NCBI RefSeq assembly: GCF_003668635.1 | Contig: NZ_RCWH01000005.1 | Span: 518,637-582,636, forward strand | Length of the DNA stretch: 64,000 nt | DNA from: Planomicrobium sp. Y74 | Lineage (GTDB): Bacteria; Bacillota; Bacilli; Bacillales_A; Planococcaceae | Reading direction: 5' to 3' | In this document: piece after piece, positions 47,093 through 55,394 of the stretch | How the letters are laid out: each line of letters starts with the position of its first letter | How positions within the stretch are numbered: the first letter of the stretch is position 1 | Position numbers and translations under genes: made by a program | Notes under the pieces: model-generated | Seen by the model: the letters and a program-made list of their open reading frames with translations, nothing else | Told to the model about the DNA's origin: nothing | The model's database searches: none

Positions 47093-47469
47093 AACAGCAA
47101 CTGAAAGTGGAAGAATGGTCCTGGTATGAAGGACAATGTCCGGAGAGTATCAGCGAACGGATTGTCATTGCAGGTTTTGAAAAGTGGGTCCAGCTGCAAT
47201 TGCAAAATGAGGTACCAGAAGAAAATATCATGCAGCAAGTGAAAGAAGTCAGCCAACAAGCTGGCAGTTCGGAACAGATATGGATTTTAACCGATATGAA
47301 CCGGGGCATTGTGCCGATTGATCCCGTTGAACGGGAATTGCGGGATGTTATCGGGAGGATCTACCAACATCTTTTCGCTGAAGCACAATTAATAACGCGG
47401 ATTTGGTATGGCATTCCACAAATTATAAAAGGGGCGGATCATTGTGAAAATCTATACAAAAACAGGTGA
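47044..47469 (+). CDS. Second, degenerate CobU-like protein
   Basis: A 141-residue protein. The opening QIVFGGAFNGKRQFVKQQL resembles the CobU P-loop, but the Ser/Thr after Lys is Arg and the histidine-bearing middle is missing. The end, NRGIVPIDPVERELRDVIGR then YGIPQIIKG, is the GIVP ... RD ... G segment normally found in the C-terminal third of CobU and absent from the cobU gene 1.3 kb upstream. I infer a paralogue that may complement or regulate CobU. GGGGAGGGAGCCAG precedes the ATG at 47044; the longer frame starting 17 codons earlier has no site. It overlaps both neighbours. Confidence 0.7.
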   Translation: MQIVFGGAFNGKRQFVKQQLKVEEWSWYEGQCPESISERIVIAGFEKWVQLQLQNEVPEENIMQQVKEVSQQAGSSEQIWILTDMNRGIVPIDPVERELRDVIGRIYQHLFAEAQLITRIWYGIPQIIKGADHCENLYKNR

Positions 47470-48034
47470 CAAAGGGCAGACGAGTCTGATCGGAGCACGC
47501 GCAGATAAAGATGCACCACGGATAGAAGCATACGGTACGATTGATGAAGTAAACTCATTTATTGGAAAAGCAATGACTGAACTGGATCCATCAAAATTTG
47601 CCGACCTTTTGGAAGATCTTGAAGCCATCCAAAATGAGTTGTTTGATTGCGGAGGCGATTTAGCCGATGTACGTAAAAATCCTCAATACAAAATGACGGA
47701 AACCCCAGTGGAAATCTTGGAAAAAAGAATAGATGAGTTGGTGGAAGAACCACCATTGCTGGAACGCTTTATCCTGCCAGGCGGTTCACCTGCAGCAGCA
47801 ACTCTCCATATCGCCCGTACAATTACACGCCGTGCTGAACGTCAGACGGTGACATTGACGAAGTCCGGCGAAGAGTTCCCATCTGTCGTACAGCGTTATT
47901 TAAATCGCCTATCTGATTACCTTTTTGCAGCTGCTCGTGTAGCAAATTCAAGAATTGATGTGCCTGATAATGAATATGTCAGAAGCGCTAAAGTTTTTAA
48001 AGGCGGCGGACGAGGCAAAAAATCGGAGGAATAA
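47444..48034 (+). CDS. pduO: ATP:cob(I)alamin adenosyltransferase, PduO type
   Basis: A 196-residue adenosyltransferase that forms the Co-C bond of adenosylcobalamin. IYTKTGDKGQTSLIGARADKD (about residues 3-23) binds ATP. YGTIDEVNSFIGKA near 32 and the cobalamin-facing LERFILPGGSPAAATLHIARTITRRAER (about 106-133) are the PduO/MMAB marks, with the closing RLSDYLFAAARVAN. The start is GTG at 47444 after AAAGGGGCGGATCATT. The role fits IcmF, which needs this cofactor. Confidence 0.95.
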   Translation: MKIYTKTGDKGQTSLIGARADKDAPRIEAYGTIDEVNSFIGKAMTELDPSKFADLLEDLEAIQNELFDCGGDLADVRKNPQYKMTETPVEILEKRIDELVEEPPLLERFILPGGSPAAATLHIARTITRRAERQTVTLTKSGEEFPSVVQRYLNRLSDYLFAAARVANSRIDVPDNEYVRSAKVFKGGGRGKKSEE

Positions 48035-48036
48035 TA

Positions 48037-48522
48037 ATGGAGACAAAAAAATTGGTGCTGGCTGCTTTATTCATCGGCTTATCAGCAGTTGGCGGTATGA
48101 TAAAAATTCCGCTCGGTATAGCTTCGATTGCACTCGATACGATGCCAGCGTTGATAGCCGTGTTGTTTTTTTCTGCTCCACTGGCTGGCACGATCGCGAT
48201 TTTCGGCCACTTACTGTCAGCGCTCTTTGGCGGCATGCCTCTTGGGCCATTTCATTTCGTCATTGCTTTGGAAATGGGAGCAATTGTCTGGTTATTTGCG
48301 AAATTGCATAAAGGAAATAAAAACTGGATTAAGTGGGTGGCATTCATTTTCGGCAATGGTGTTATTGCAGCTATACCTTTTTATTTTTTGCTGTCGCCTG
48401 CATTTTTTTATACATCCGTGCCGGCACTGGTGTTTGCAGCATCTGTTAATGCAGCAGCAGCGGCCATCGTTATGCCGGCTATCATAAAGAGAACTTCGGC
48501 GAGGTCATTCCATGCGACATGA
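48037..48522 (+). CDS. cblT: Probable alpha-ribazole transporter CblT (ECF S-component-like)
   Basis: A 161-residue membrane protein with about five hydrophobic helices, of the ECF S-component type. It opens KKLVLAALFIGLSAVGGMIK and has FGHLLSALFGGMPLGPFHF near residue 56. It is followed by a CblS-like gene. In Listeria and Geobacillus the pair CblT-CblS imports and phosphorylates alpha-ribazole, replacing CobT. The identification rests on family type and position; a corrinoid S-component (CbrT) is the main alternative. It starts two bases after the pduO stop. Confidence 0.72.
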   Translation: METKKLVLAALFIGLSAVGGMIKIPLGIASIALDTMPALIAVLFFSAPLAGTIAIFGHLLSALFGGMPLGPFHFVIALEMGAIVWLFAKLHKGNKNWIKWVAFIFGNGVIAAIPFYFLLSPAFFYTSVPALVFAASVNAAAAAIVMPAIIKRTSARSFHAT

Positions 48523-49189
48523 ACTGATCATTGATGACCTCGTCGTGACAACTGATAATTCTGCAGCTATTGGCGAAAAAGAATTTGACGAAATCAAATC
48601 GCCGGACCGCATTGTGGCAAAATTTTCAGCAAGAGTGGCATTGCTGGAACAATGGGCGGCCGGCAGTGAACCGCTGGCGTTATTACTCCATAATTTCAGC
48701 GGAGCGGGACAATGGGACGAATATGTTTCTGGCATTGAAGAACTTTTTCGAGAAGCCGGATTGCAGCCGATTCCGATTAAAGGAAGTTCCGAAACAAACA
48801 TAAGCACACTTCAATCTGGTATTTCGGTAACAATTCTCGGAAAGAAAAGCAGAGAAGTCAGCTATATAAACTTAACGTGGTTTGTTTATGGATTGCCGCT
48901 GACAGGCAGAGATGTAATGGACAAGCCTGGTGATGTTGCGGATATGAAACTATTAAACCAGTTGTTAAAAGAAGAAATCATCGAGGCCCTTTGGCCGGTT
49001 GGGTCCAAAGGAATTGAGGCTGAAATAGAAGCGATGGCGGGCAAGCCTGTTACACCGATAGCAGGGCTGGATCTTCAAGCTTCCGGCGGCCCTTCAACAG
49101 CTGTTCTGATTGGCGTCAGTCATGAAAAAAATGAGTTGTTGAAAAAGTATAAAGTTGAACCTCTTTTTCCATTATCTTTTATTGACTGA
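48512..49189 (+). CDS. cblS: Probable alpha-ribazole kinase CblS
   Basis: A 225-residue protein with a PurM/AIR-synthase-like pattern: an N-terminal acidic DDLVVTTDNSAAIGEKEFD, YVSGIEELFREAGLQP near residue 72 and a glycine-rich GLDLQASGGPSTAVLIGVS near 183. As I recall, CblS of Listeria and Geobacillus is of this type and phosphorylates alpha-ribazole to the substrate of CobS. It overlaps cblT by 11 bases and ends the operon. No cobT is present in the window. Confidence 0.7.
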   Translation: MRHELIIDDLVVTTDNSAAIGEKEFDEIKSPDRIVAKFSARVALLEQWAAGSEPLALLLHNFSGAGQWDEYVSGIEELFREAGLQPIPIKGSSETNISTLQSGISVTILGKKSREVSYINLTWFVYGLPLTGRDVMDKPGDVADMKLLNQLLKEEIIEALWPVGSKGIEAEIEAMAGKPVTPIAGLDLQASGGPSTAVLIGVSHEKNELLKKYKVEPLFPLSFID

Positions 49190-49218
49190 AAGGCATCGCT
49201 GTCGGCGATGCCTTTTTA
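49188..49218 (+). terminator. Terminator of the corrinoid salvage operon
   Basis: AAAGGCATCGC, TGTCG, GCGATGCCTTTTT. Confidence 0.9.
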
Positions 49219-49333
49219 TTTTATAGAAGTCTATAAAGTATAAATTAGTGATATTCATCTCTAACCCGTGGAATGAAAAGAAGAAGAATAATATTAATTA
49301 AAGCGAAAAATGAAAACCCTTTCAATAGAACTA

Positions 49334-49363
49334 TTGACTGAATGCTCATTCATATTTTAATAT
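49334..49363 (+). promoter_or_regulatory. fadF promoter with FadR-like operator
   Basis: TTGACT (49334-49339), 18 bases, TAATAT (49358-49363) fits a SigA promoter. The palindromic TGACTGAATGCTCATTCA (49335-49352) overlaps the -35 and spacer and agrees at 16 of 18 positions with the B. subtilis FadR box as I remember it (TGAATGAMTANTCATTCA). A related site lies upstream of the thiolase gene. Binding of a TetR-type FadR would block RNA polymerase. Confidence 0.7.
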
Positions 49364-49446
49364 AGAAGTAAGCATCGACAATCGATGGGAGTTCACGTAA
49401 ACTTTGAATAAGGATTTTTTGGAATATATTTTAAGGGGGAATCTCA

Positions 49447-51591
49447 ATGGAGCCATTGCTCATTGCTAACTGGATCTTGTTCCTGGCTGTGACGATATAT
49501 GCAGTTTATCTATTCGTTTATTTGCTGAAGTCACGCTACGATTACATCCAGCTTGGGAAAAAAGTAGAGTTTGAGGACAATTTCAATGAACGTGTCCGCA
49601 AAGTCATGGTCAACGTTTTTGGTCAAAAAAAATTATTGAAGGATAAGAAAAGTGGAACAATTCACGTCATGTTCTTCTACGGATTCCTGTTGGTGCAGGC
49701 AAGCGCCATCGATTTTATTATCAAAGGCTTGTCACCAGGCTCGCATTTACCGCTTGGACCGCTGTACCCTGCATTTACGTTTTTCCAGGAAATTGTAACG
49801 TTAACAATTCTGGTTGCCGTGGTGTGGGCATTCTACAGACGCTATATTGAAAAATTGGTTCGTTTGAAACGTGGTTGGAAATCCGGGCTTGTGCTTATTT
49901 TTATCGGCGGTTTGATGGTTACAGTTCTAGTCGGTAATGGTGCCGGAATGGTTTGGCAGGATCACCCGACAGCTTGGACGGAGCCTGTAGCATCTGTATT
50001 CGCTATGGTTTTTGCAGGCCTTCCGGAAACAGCTGCAGCAACGATCTTCTATATTATGTGGTGGGCACATCTATTGTTCCTGTTAACATTCCTTGTTTAT
50101 GTTCCACAATCAAAACACGCTCACTTGATCTTCGGACCGGTCAATACTTGGTTCCACCGTGTTGATCACGTCGGCCGTTTGAAACCGATCAACTTTGAAG
50201 AGATGGAAGAAGCGGATGAAAATGATCCGGACGCTATGCCTTCATTTGGTGTCGGAAAAATCACAGACTTCAACCAGGCGCAGATGATCGACTTCTACGC
50301 TTGCGTGGAATGTGGACGATGCACGAATATGTGTCCAGCAACCGGTACAGGAAAAATGCTGTCGCCGATGGATCTTATTACAAAACTTCGTGATAATTTA
50401 ACAAACACTGGTGCAGTAATGACCCAGAAAAAACCTTGGGTGCCTGCAATGGCATTCGGCAATACGCAAGGAAACCAGTTGGCTATGGCTGCTGGCGCTG
50501 AAGGCGTAAGCATCGATGATCTTTACAGCCCAAGCCTTATCGGAGACGTTATCACAGAAGAAGAAATTTGGGCATGTACGACTTGCCGTAACTGTGAAGA
50601 CCAATGTCCCGTAATGAACGAGCACGTCGATAAAATCATCGACCTTCGCCGTTACCTTGTTATGACTGAAGGAAGAATGGATAAAGATGCTCAGCGCGCG
50701 ATGACAAACATCGAGAAGCAGGGGAATCCATGGGGCCTTAACCGTAAAGATAAAGAAAACTGGAGAGATGCCCGTGAAGACGTTCATATCCCGACTGTAA
50801 AAGAAATGAACAAAGCTGGAGAAGAATTCGAATTCCTGTTCTGGGTTGGTTCAATGGGTTCATTCGACAGCCGCTCTCAAAAAATCGCTCTGTCATTTGC
50901 TCGTCTGATGAATGAAGCGGGAGTGAAATTCGCAATTCTCGGCAATAAAGAGAAGAACTCCGGAGATACACCGCGACGCCTAGGGAACGAATTCCTATTC
51001 CAGGAACTTGCGACAGCGAATATCAAAGAGTTTGAAAAAGCGGATATTAAGAAAATTGTTACAATCGATCCGCACGCCTACAATATCTTCAAAAACGAGT
51101 ATCCTGATTTCGGCTTCCAGGCTGAAGTCTACCACCATACCGAAATGCTGTTCGAACTATTGCAGGAAGGCAAGCTGAAACCGCAATATCCGGTACATGA
51201 AAAAATTACGTTCCATGATTCCTGCTACCTTGGCCGCTACAACGATGTCTATGACGCACCGCGTGAGATTCTGAAATCGATCGAAGGCGTTGAACTTGTT
51301 GAAATGGTCCGTAACCGCCAGGATGGAATGTGCTGTGGCGCCGGTGGCGGATTGATGTGGATGGAAGAAGATGCTGGACACCGCGTCAACGTTGCGCGTA
51401 CCGAGCAGGCACTCGAAGTTAACCCTACAATGATTTCTTCCGGCTGTCCGTACTGCCTGACAATGCTGTCAGATGGAACGAAAGCGAAAGAAGTTGAAGA
51501 AACTGTAGGCACTTATGATGTGTCCGAACTGCTTGAAATGGCAATCTTCGGCAATGAAACTCCGATGCCGGAAGAGACTATCGTGCAATAA
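49447..51591 (+). CDS. fadF: Membrane-bound iron-sulfur oxidoreductase FadF (YwjF)
   Basis: A 714-residue protein. The first 240 residues hold about six hydrophobic helices like a quinone/haem-binding cytochrome b-type anchor. Two [4Fe-4S] ferredoxin motifs follow: CVECGRCTNMCPATGTGK (about residues 285-302) and CTTCRNCEDQCPVM (about 378-391). Two CCG-type domains of heterodisulfide-reductase kind close the protein (FHDSCYLGRYNDVYD; MCCGAGGGLMWMEE). The likely role is passing electrons from acyl-CoA dehydrogenases or ETF to the quinone pool. In B. subtilis fadF precedes acdA and rpoE, as here with extra genes between. Confidence 0.9.
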   Translation: MEPLLIANWILFLAVTIYAVYLFVYLLKSRYDYIQLGKKVEFEDNFNERVRKVMVNVFGQKKLLKDKKSGTIHVMFFYGFLLVQASAIDFIIKGLSPGSHLPLGPLYPAFTFFQEIVTLTILVAVVWAFYRRYIEKLVRLKRGWKSGLVLIFIGGLMVTVLVGNGAGMVWQDHPTAWTEPVASVFAMVFAGLPETAAATIFYIMWWAHLLFLLTFLVYVPQSKHAHLIFGPVNTWFHRVDHVGRLKPINFEEMEEADENDPDAMPSFGVGKITDFNQAQMIDFYACVECGRCTNMCPATGTGKMLSPMDLITKLRDNLTNTGAVMTQKKPWVPAMAFGNTQGNQLAMAAGAEGVSIDDLYSPSLIGDVITEEEIWACTTCRNCEDQCPVMNEHVDKIIDLRRYLVMTEGRMDKDAQRAMTNIEKQGNPWGLNRKDKENWRDAREDVHIPTVKEMNKAGEEFEFLFWVGSMGSFDSRSQKIALSFARLMNEAGVKFAILGNKEKNSGDTPRRLGNEFLFQELATANIKEFEKADIKKIVTIDPHAYNIFKNEYPDFGFQAEVYHHTEMLFELLQEGKLKPQYPVHEKITFHDSCYLGRYNDVYDAPREILKSIEGVELVEMVRNRQDGMCCGAGGGLMWMEEDAGHRVNVARTEQALEVNPTMISSGCPYCLTMLSDGTKAKEVEETVGTYDVSELLEMAIFGNETPMPEETIVQ

Positions 51592-51601
51592 AGAGAAACT
51601 T

Positions 51602-51634
51602 CATTCAGCGGAGTCTATTTTTCCGCTGAATGTT
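51602..51634 (+). terminator. Terminator-like hairpin after fadF
   Basis: CATTCAGCGGA and CCGCTGAATG pair around GTCTATTTTT; the T run lies in the loop side, so it is a moderate candidate. Confidence 0.5.
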
Positions 51635-51719
51635 AGTTGATCCATTCGGGTTTTTAGGGTCAGTTGAGCTTCCGCTTGACAAAGTGGGAGCCTTACTGAC
51701 CATTAAAACGGGATAAACA

Positions 51720-51786
51720 TTGCTAAAAGCCAGATAATTCTATAATATGAAAGATAAGAGGAGGGAGTGTAAAAGCTCCCTTTTTT
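51720..51786 (+). promoter_or_regulatory. Possible promoter followed at once by a terminator
   Basis: TTGCTA (51720) and TATAAT (51741-51746) are only 15 bases apart. About 20 bases later GGGAG, TGTAAAA, GCTCCC and TTTTTT (51763-51786) make a terminator, with AGGAGGGAGTG in its left arm. This would give a very short transcript. Promoter spacing is poor, so confidence is low. Confidence 0.35.
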
Positions 51787-51795
51787 CACGAGAAC

Positions 51796-51825
51796 TTGTC
51801 GAGCGAGCGTTCAGTCAACGATATA
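51796..51825 (+). promoter_or_regulatory. Candidate promoter/FadR-like operator of the thiolase operon
   Basis: On the minus strand 51797-51818 reads TTGACTGAACGCTCGCTCGA, matching the fadF operator TTGACTGAATGCTCATTCAT at 16 of 20 positions. On the plus strand it fills the spacer between TTGTCG (51796) and GATATA (51820), a possible promoter, which is where a TetR repressor would act. Confidence 0.55.
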
Positions 51826-51851
51826 GGCGGACATCATCCGCCTATATCGTT
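51817..51851. repeat. 15-bp perfect palindrome
   Basis: AACGATATAGGCGGA and TCCGCCTATATCGTT are exact complements around CATCA. No T tract follows; the TTGCCTC repeat stem begins right after. Confidence 0.8.
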
Positions 51852-51990
51852 TGCCTCGAAGCTAGCGTAGCGATGCAGAGGCAAGTATTTAGTGGAACCA
51901 TTTATAGAAGTCATTGTTAAAGAAGCTAGTGAAGCGAAGCAGAGGCAAGTATTACCTGTCTTCAATTCTGGAAACGGCAACCCTACGAAG
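51852..51990. repeat. Dispersed modular repeat, copy G (three module cores)
   Basis: TTGCCTC and GAGGCAA form a perfect stem around GAAGCTAGCGTAGCGATGCA (51853-51886), which is the conserved module core. GAAGCTAGTGAAGCGAAGCA recurs with GAGGCAA at about 51922-51950, and ACGAAGCTAGTAAGGCATTG near 51985 is a third, decayed core. Confidence 0.75.
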
Positions 51991-52008
51991 CTAGTAAGGC
52001 ATTGAGTA

Positions 52009-52105
52009 TTTATCAGCAATTCCGGTATTTATCGTCGATTTTTAAAGGTTTATCGCCGATTTTCATGAGTTTATCGTCGATTTTTTACCATTTATCGTCG
52101 ATTCC
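52009..52105. repeat. Phased array: TTTATCGTCGATT every 21 bp, five units
   Basis: TTTATC begins at 52009, 52028, 52049, 52070 and 52091 (spacings 19, 21, 21, 21), followed by GTCGATT or GCCGATT in the last four. It lies between fadF and the thiolase gene, downstream of the operator and upstream of the cre site. Confidence 0.85.
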
Positions 52106-52142
52106 GAGAAAAAAGCAGTATCCAAATTTTTTTTATTTCATT

Positions 52143-52156
52143 TGAAAACGTTTACA
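52143..52156 (+). promoter_or_regulatory. CcpA cre site before the thiolase gene
   Basis: TGAAAACGTTTACA is a full match to the cre consensus TGWAANCGNTNWCA. It ends about 6 bases before the GGGAGGAG ribosome site, so bound CcpA could block elongation. In B. subtilis the mmg operon is likewise under carbon catabolite control. Confidence 0.8.
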
Positions 52157-52176
52157 AAATGGGAGGAGAATTTATC

Positions 52177-53370
52177 ATGGCAAAAACAGTTATCATTGAT
52201 GGCGCAAGAACAGCATTCGGGAAATTCGGAGGCGGTCTGAGTTCATTGACAGCCAGTGACCTGGGCGCTGCAGCAATCAAAGAAGCAATGAACCGTGCAA
52301 AAATTCAGCCGGAAGATGTGCAGGAAGTGATCATGGGCAACGTTTTGCAGGCTGGTCAAGGTCAGATTCCTTCAAGACAGGCCGCTTATAAAGCCGGCAT
52401 TCCATATAACGTTAAATCGGAAACAATCAACAAAGTTTGTGCATCAGGTCTTCGTTCAGTAACGATGGCCGATCAGATCATCAGACTCGGTGACGAAGAA
52501 GTGATCGTAGCGGGCGGGATGGAATCCATGTCCAATGCGCCTTACTACTTGCCGAAAGCACGATGGGGCTTACGCATGGGGGATGCTCAAATGATCGACG
52601 GAATGGTTCATGACGGATTGTCATGTTCATTCCATCCAGAAAAAGTGCACATGGGCACATATGGAAACTCGACGGCAGAAGAGCACGGCTTGACGCGTGA
52701 AAAACAGGATGAATGGTCTGTCCGTTCACATGAACGCGCCATCAAAGCAAAAGATATGTTCGCTGAAGAAATCACTCCGGTCGAAGTGAAGCAGCGTAAA
52801 GGCGATCCGATTAAAGTGGAAGTGGACGAAGCGCCGCGTGAAGGCACGACTGCCGATTCGCTTGCAAAATTGAAACCGGCATTCGGCAAAGACGGCACGA
52901 TCACTGCCGGAAATGCACCAGGAATCAATGACGGAGCGGCTGCATTAATTATGATGAGTGAAGAACGCGCGCAAAAAGATGGTAAAACGCCATTAGCTTA
53001 CGTACTTTCTCACACGGAAGTGGCCGTTGAACCGCACCGTTTCCCGGAAACACCTGGTCTTGTCATTAACGAGCTGCTGAAGAAAACAGGTAAATCTTTG
53101 GATGAAATCGACTTATTCGAAATCAATGAAGCATTCGCAGCTGTAGCACTGGCGAGTTCGAAAATCGCCGGTCTTGACGCTGAAAAAGTGAACGTCAATG
53201 GTGGATCTGTAGCACTTGGGCATCCGATTGGCGCAAGCGGAACACGCATCATCCTGACTCTTGCATATGAACTGAAACGCCGTGGCGGCGGAATCGGTAT
53301 CGCAGCGATCTGCTCAGGCGGCGGACAAGGCGATGCAATCATGATCGAAGTTCCTAAGGAGGCAAAATAA
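52177..53370 (+). CDS. mmgA: Acetyl-CoA acetyltransferase (thiolase)
   Basis: A 397-residue thiolase for the last step of beta-oxidation or acetoacetyl-CoA formation. The nucleophilic Cys is in [14 protein letters not shown] (about residue 88), and the His and second Cys are in [13 protein letters not shown] (about 348-360) and [11 protein letters not shown] (about 378-388). GGGAGGAGAATTTATC precedes the ATG at 52177. It heads a six-gene operon. The name mmgA follows the gene order mmgA-mmgB-mmgC of B. subtilis; biosynthetic direction cannot be excluded. Confidence 0.93.
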   Translation: MAKTVIIDGARTAFGKFGGGLSSLTASDLGAAAIKEAMNRAKIQPEDVQEVIMGNVLQAGQGQIPSRQAAYKAGIPYNVKSETINKVCASGLRSVTMADQIIRLGDEEVIVAGGMESMSNAPYYLPKARWGLRMGDAQMIDGMVHDGLSCSFHPEKVHMGTYGNSTAEEHGLTREKQDEWSVRSHERAIKAKDMFAEEITPVEVKQRKGDPIKVEVDEAPREGTTADSLAKLKPAFGKDGTITAGNAPGINDGAAALIMMSEERAQKDGKTPLAYVLSHTEVAVEPHRFPETPGLVINELLKKTGKSLDEIDLFEINEAFAAVALASSKIAGLDAEKVNVNGGSVALGHPIGASGTRIILTLAYELKRRGGGIGIAAICSGGGQGDAIMIEVPKEAK

Positions 53371-53372
53371 GA

Positions 53373-54224
53373 ATGGCAATTCAAAACGTAATGGTGATCG
53401 GAGCCGGCCAAATGGGCTCCGGCATCGCGCAAGTCTGCGCGCAAGCTGGATTTAATGTGAAGTTGAACGATATGAAACAGGAAGCATATGAGCGCGGAAT
53501 TGCGAATATCACGAAAAACCTTTCCCGCAATGTGGAAAAGGGTCGTATGACGGAAGATGAAAAAACGGCTGTTCTTGGACGCATTACGTCTTCACTTGAT
53601 TTAAAAGACGCACATGACGTCGATATCGTCATTGAAGCGGCAGTTGAAAACATGGAAATCAAGCACAGCATTTTCAAAACGATTGATGAAGTGGCCCCGA
53701 AACACGCGATTCTGGCGACTAACACTTCTTCATTGCCAATCACGGAAATTGCTGCTGCAACGAACCGTCCGGAGCAGGTTATCGGCATGCACTTTATGAA
53801 CCCCGTGCCGGTCATGAAATTGGTAGAAATCATCCGCGGACTTGCGACGACGGATGAAGTTTATAAAACAATTGAAGAAATGACATTGAATTTGTCGAAA
53901 ACACCAGTGGAATGCAATGACTTTCCTGGTTTCGTTTCAAACCGTATCCTGATGCCGATGATCAATGAAGCGGTATTTACGCTTCAGGAAGGCGTCGCGA
54001 CGAAAGAAGCGATCGACAGCATTATGAAAATGGGCATGAACCATCCGATGGGCCCGCTCGAGCTGGCTGATTTTATCGGACTCGACACATGCCTTTACAT
54101 CATGGAAGTTCTTCATGAAGGCTTTGGCGACAGCAAATACCGACCAAGCCCATTATTGCGCCAGTACGTGAAAGCCGGTTGGCTTGGCAAAAAAACAGGA
54201 CGCGGATTCTACGAATACAATTAA
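53373..54224 (+). CDS. mmgB: 3-hydroxybutyryl-CoA dehydrogenase
   Basis: A 283-residue NAD(P)-dependent dehydrogenase. [20 protein letters not shown] (about residues 6-25) is the dinucleotide loop. [20 protein letters not shown] (about 134-153) has the catalytic His, and the [19 protein letters not shown] segment near 181 has the conserved Asn. It starts two bases after the thiolase stop. Confidence 0.95.
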   Translation: MAIQNVMVIGAGQMGSGIAQVCAQAGFNVKLNDMKQEAYERGIANITKNLSRNVEKGRMTEDEKTAVLGRITSSLDLKDAHDVDIVIEAAVENMEIKHSIFKTIDEVAPKHAILATNTSSLPITEIAAATNRPEQVIGMHFMNPVPVMKLVEIIRGLATTDEVYKTIEEMTLNLSKTPVECNDFPGFVSNRILMPMINEAVFTLQEGVATKEAIDSIMKMGMNHPMGPLELADFIGLDTCLYIMEVLHEGFGDSKYRPSPLLRQYVKAGWLGKKTGRGFYEYN

Positions 54225-54241
54225 TCGAGGGGGAACCCGCA

Positions 54242-55378
54242 GTGGATCTACATTTTACAGATGAACAAATAATGATGCGCAATATGGTGCGCGATTTTGC
54301 TAAAGAAGAAATTACGCCTTTTATCGAAAAGATGGAAGAAGGCGAATTTCCACGGGAAATTTTGAACAAAATGGCTGGTCTTGGCTTGATGGGCATTACA
54401 GCTCCAGAAAAATACGGCGGCTCGGAAATGGATTTCACTTCATATATCACAGCTATCCATGAATTATCGAAAGCAAGCGGTGTCATCGGCGTTATTCTTT
54501 CCGTCCACACTTCTGTCGGAACAAATCCGATTCTGCATTTTGGGACGGAAGAGCAGATTGCCAAATATGTGCCAAAACTTGCAAGCGGCGAATACCTCGG
54601 TGCGTTCTGCCTGACAGAACCGGCTGCCGGTTCTGACGCAGGAAGTTTGAAGACAAGGGCTGTCCGTGACGGCGACGAGTATGTGTTGAACGGTTCAAAA
54701 GTGTTCATCACGAATGGCGGCGAGGCGGATACTTATATCGTCTTCGCTTCCACGAAACCGGAAGCCGGCTCGCGCGGCATCTCCGCTTTTATTGTCGAAA
54801 AAGATTTTCCGGGCCTGATCATCGGCAAAGATGAGAAGAAAATGGGAATGCACGGTTCAAGAACTGTGCAGCTTACGTTCGACAATATGAGAGTTCCGGC
54901 TGAAAATCTTCTGGGCAAGGAAAACAAAGGCTTCAGCATTGCCATGGCTAACTTGAATGTCGGCCGTATCGGCATCGCCGCTCAGGCGTTGGGTATTGCC
55001 GAAGCTGCCTACGAGTATTCAGTTGCCTATGCTAAAGAACGTGAGCAATTCGGTAAACCGATTGCCCAGCAGCAAGGTATTGCGTTTAAACTTGCAGACA
55101 TGGCTACGCAGGTTGAGGCGGCAAAACTTCTCGTCTATAACGCTGCCAGTCTTTATTCTGAAGGCAAGAACTGCAATAAAGAAGCGTCGATGGCGAAGTT
55201 ATTCGCATCAAAAGCTGCCATGGATATTGCCATTGAAGCAATTCAGGTATACGGCGGCTACGGCTATACAAAAGATTATCCGGTGGAGCGTTTGTTCCGC
55301 GACGCGAAAGTGACGGAAATCTACGAAGGCACGAGTGAAATTCAACGAATCGTTATCAGCAAGCAATTATTAAAATAG
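54242..55378 (+). CDS. mmgC: Acyl-CoA dehydrogenase (MmgC-like)
   Basis: A 378-residue FAD acyl-CoA dehydrogenase. [19 protein letters not shown] (about residues 119-137) is the flavin/substrate block, and [35 protein letters not shown] (about 333-367) contains the catalytic Glu (YEGT). The start is GTG at 54242 after CGAGGGGGA; the longer frame overlaps mmgB and is rejected. Short or branched chains are likely, given icmF in the operon, but chain length cannot be read from sequence. Confidence 0.92.
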   Translation: MDLHFTDEQIMMRNMVRDFAKEEITPFIEKMEEGEFPREILNKMAGLGLMGITAPEKYGGSEMDFTSYITAIHELSKASGVIGVILSVHTSVGTNPILHFGTEEQIAKYVPKLASGEYLGAFCLTEPAAGSDAGSLKTRAVRDGDEYVLNGSKVFITNGGEADTYIVFASTKPEAGSRGISAFIVEKDFPGLIIGKDEKKMGMHGSRTVQLTFDNMRVPAENLLGKENKGFSIAMANLNVGRIGIAAQALGIAEAAYEYSVAYAKEREQFGKPIAQQQGIAFKLADMATQVEAAKLLVYNAASLYSEGKNCNKEASMAKLFASKAAMDIAIEAIQVYGGYGYTKDYPVERLFRDAKVTEIYEGTSEIQRIVISKQLLK

Positions 55379-55394
55379 CAGGGGGACAATGAAA

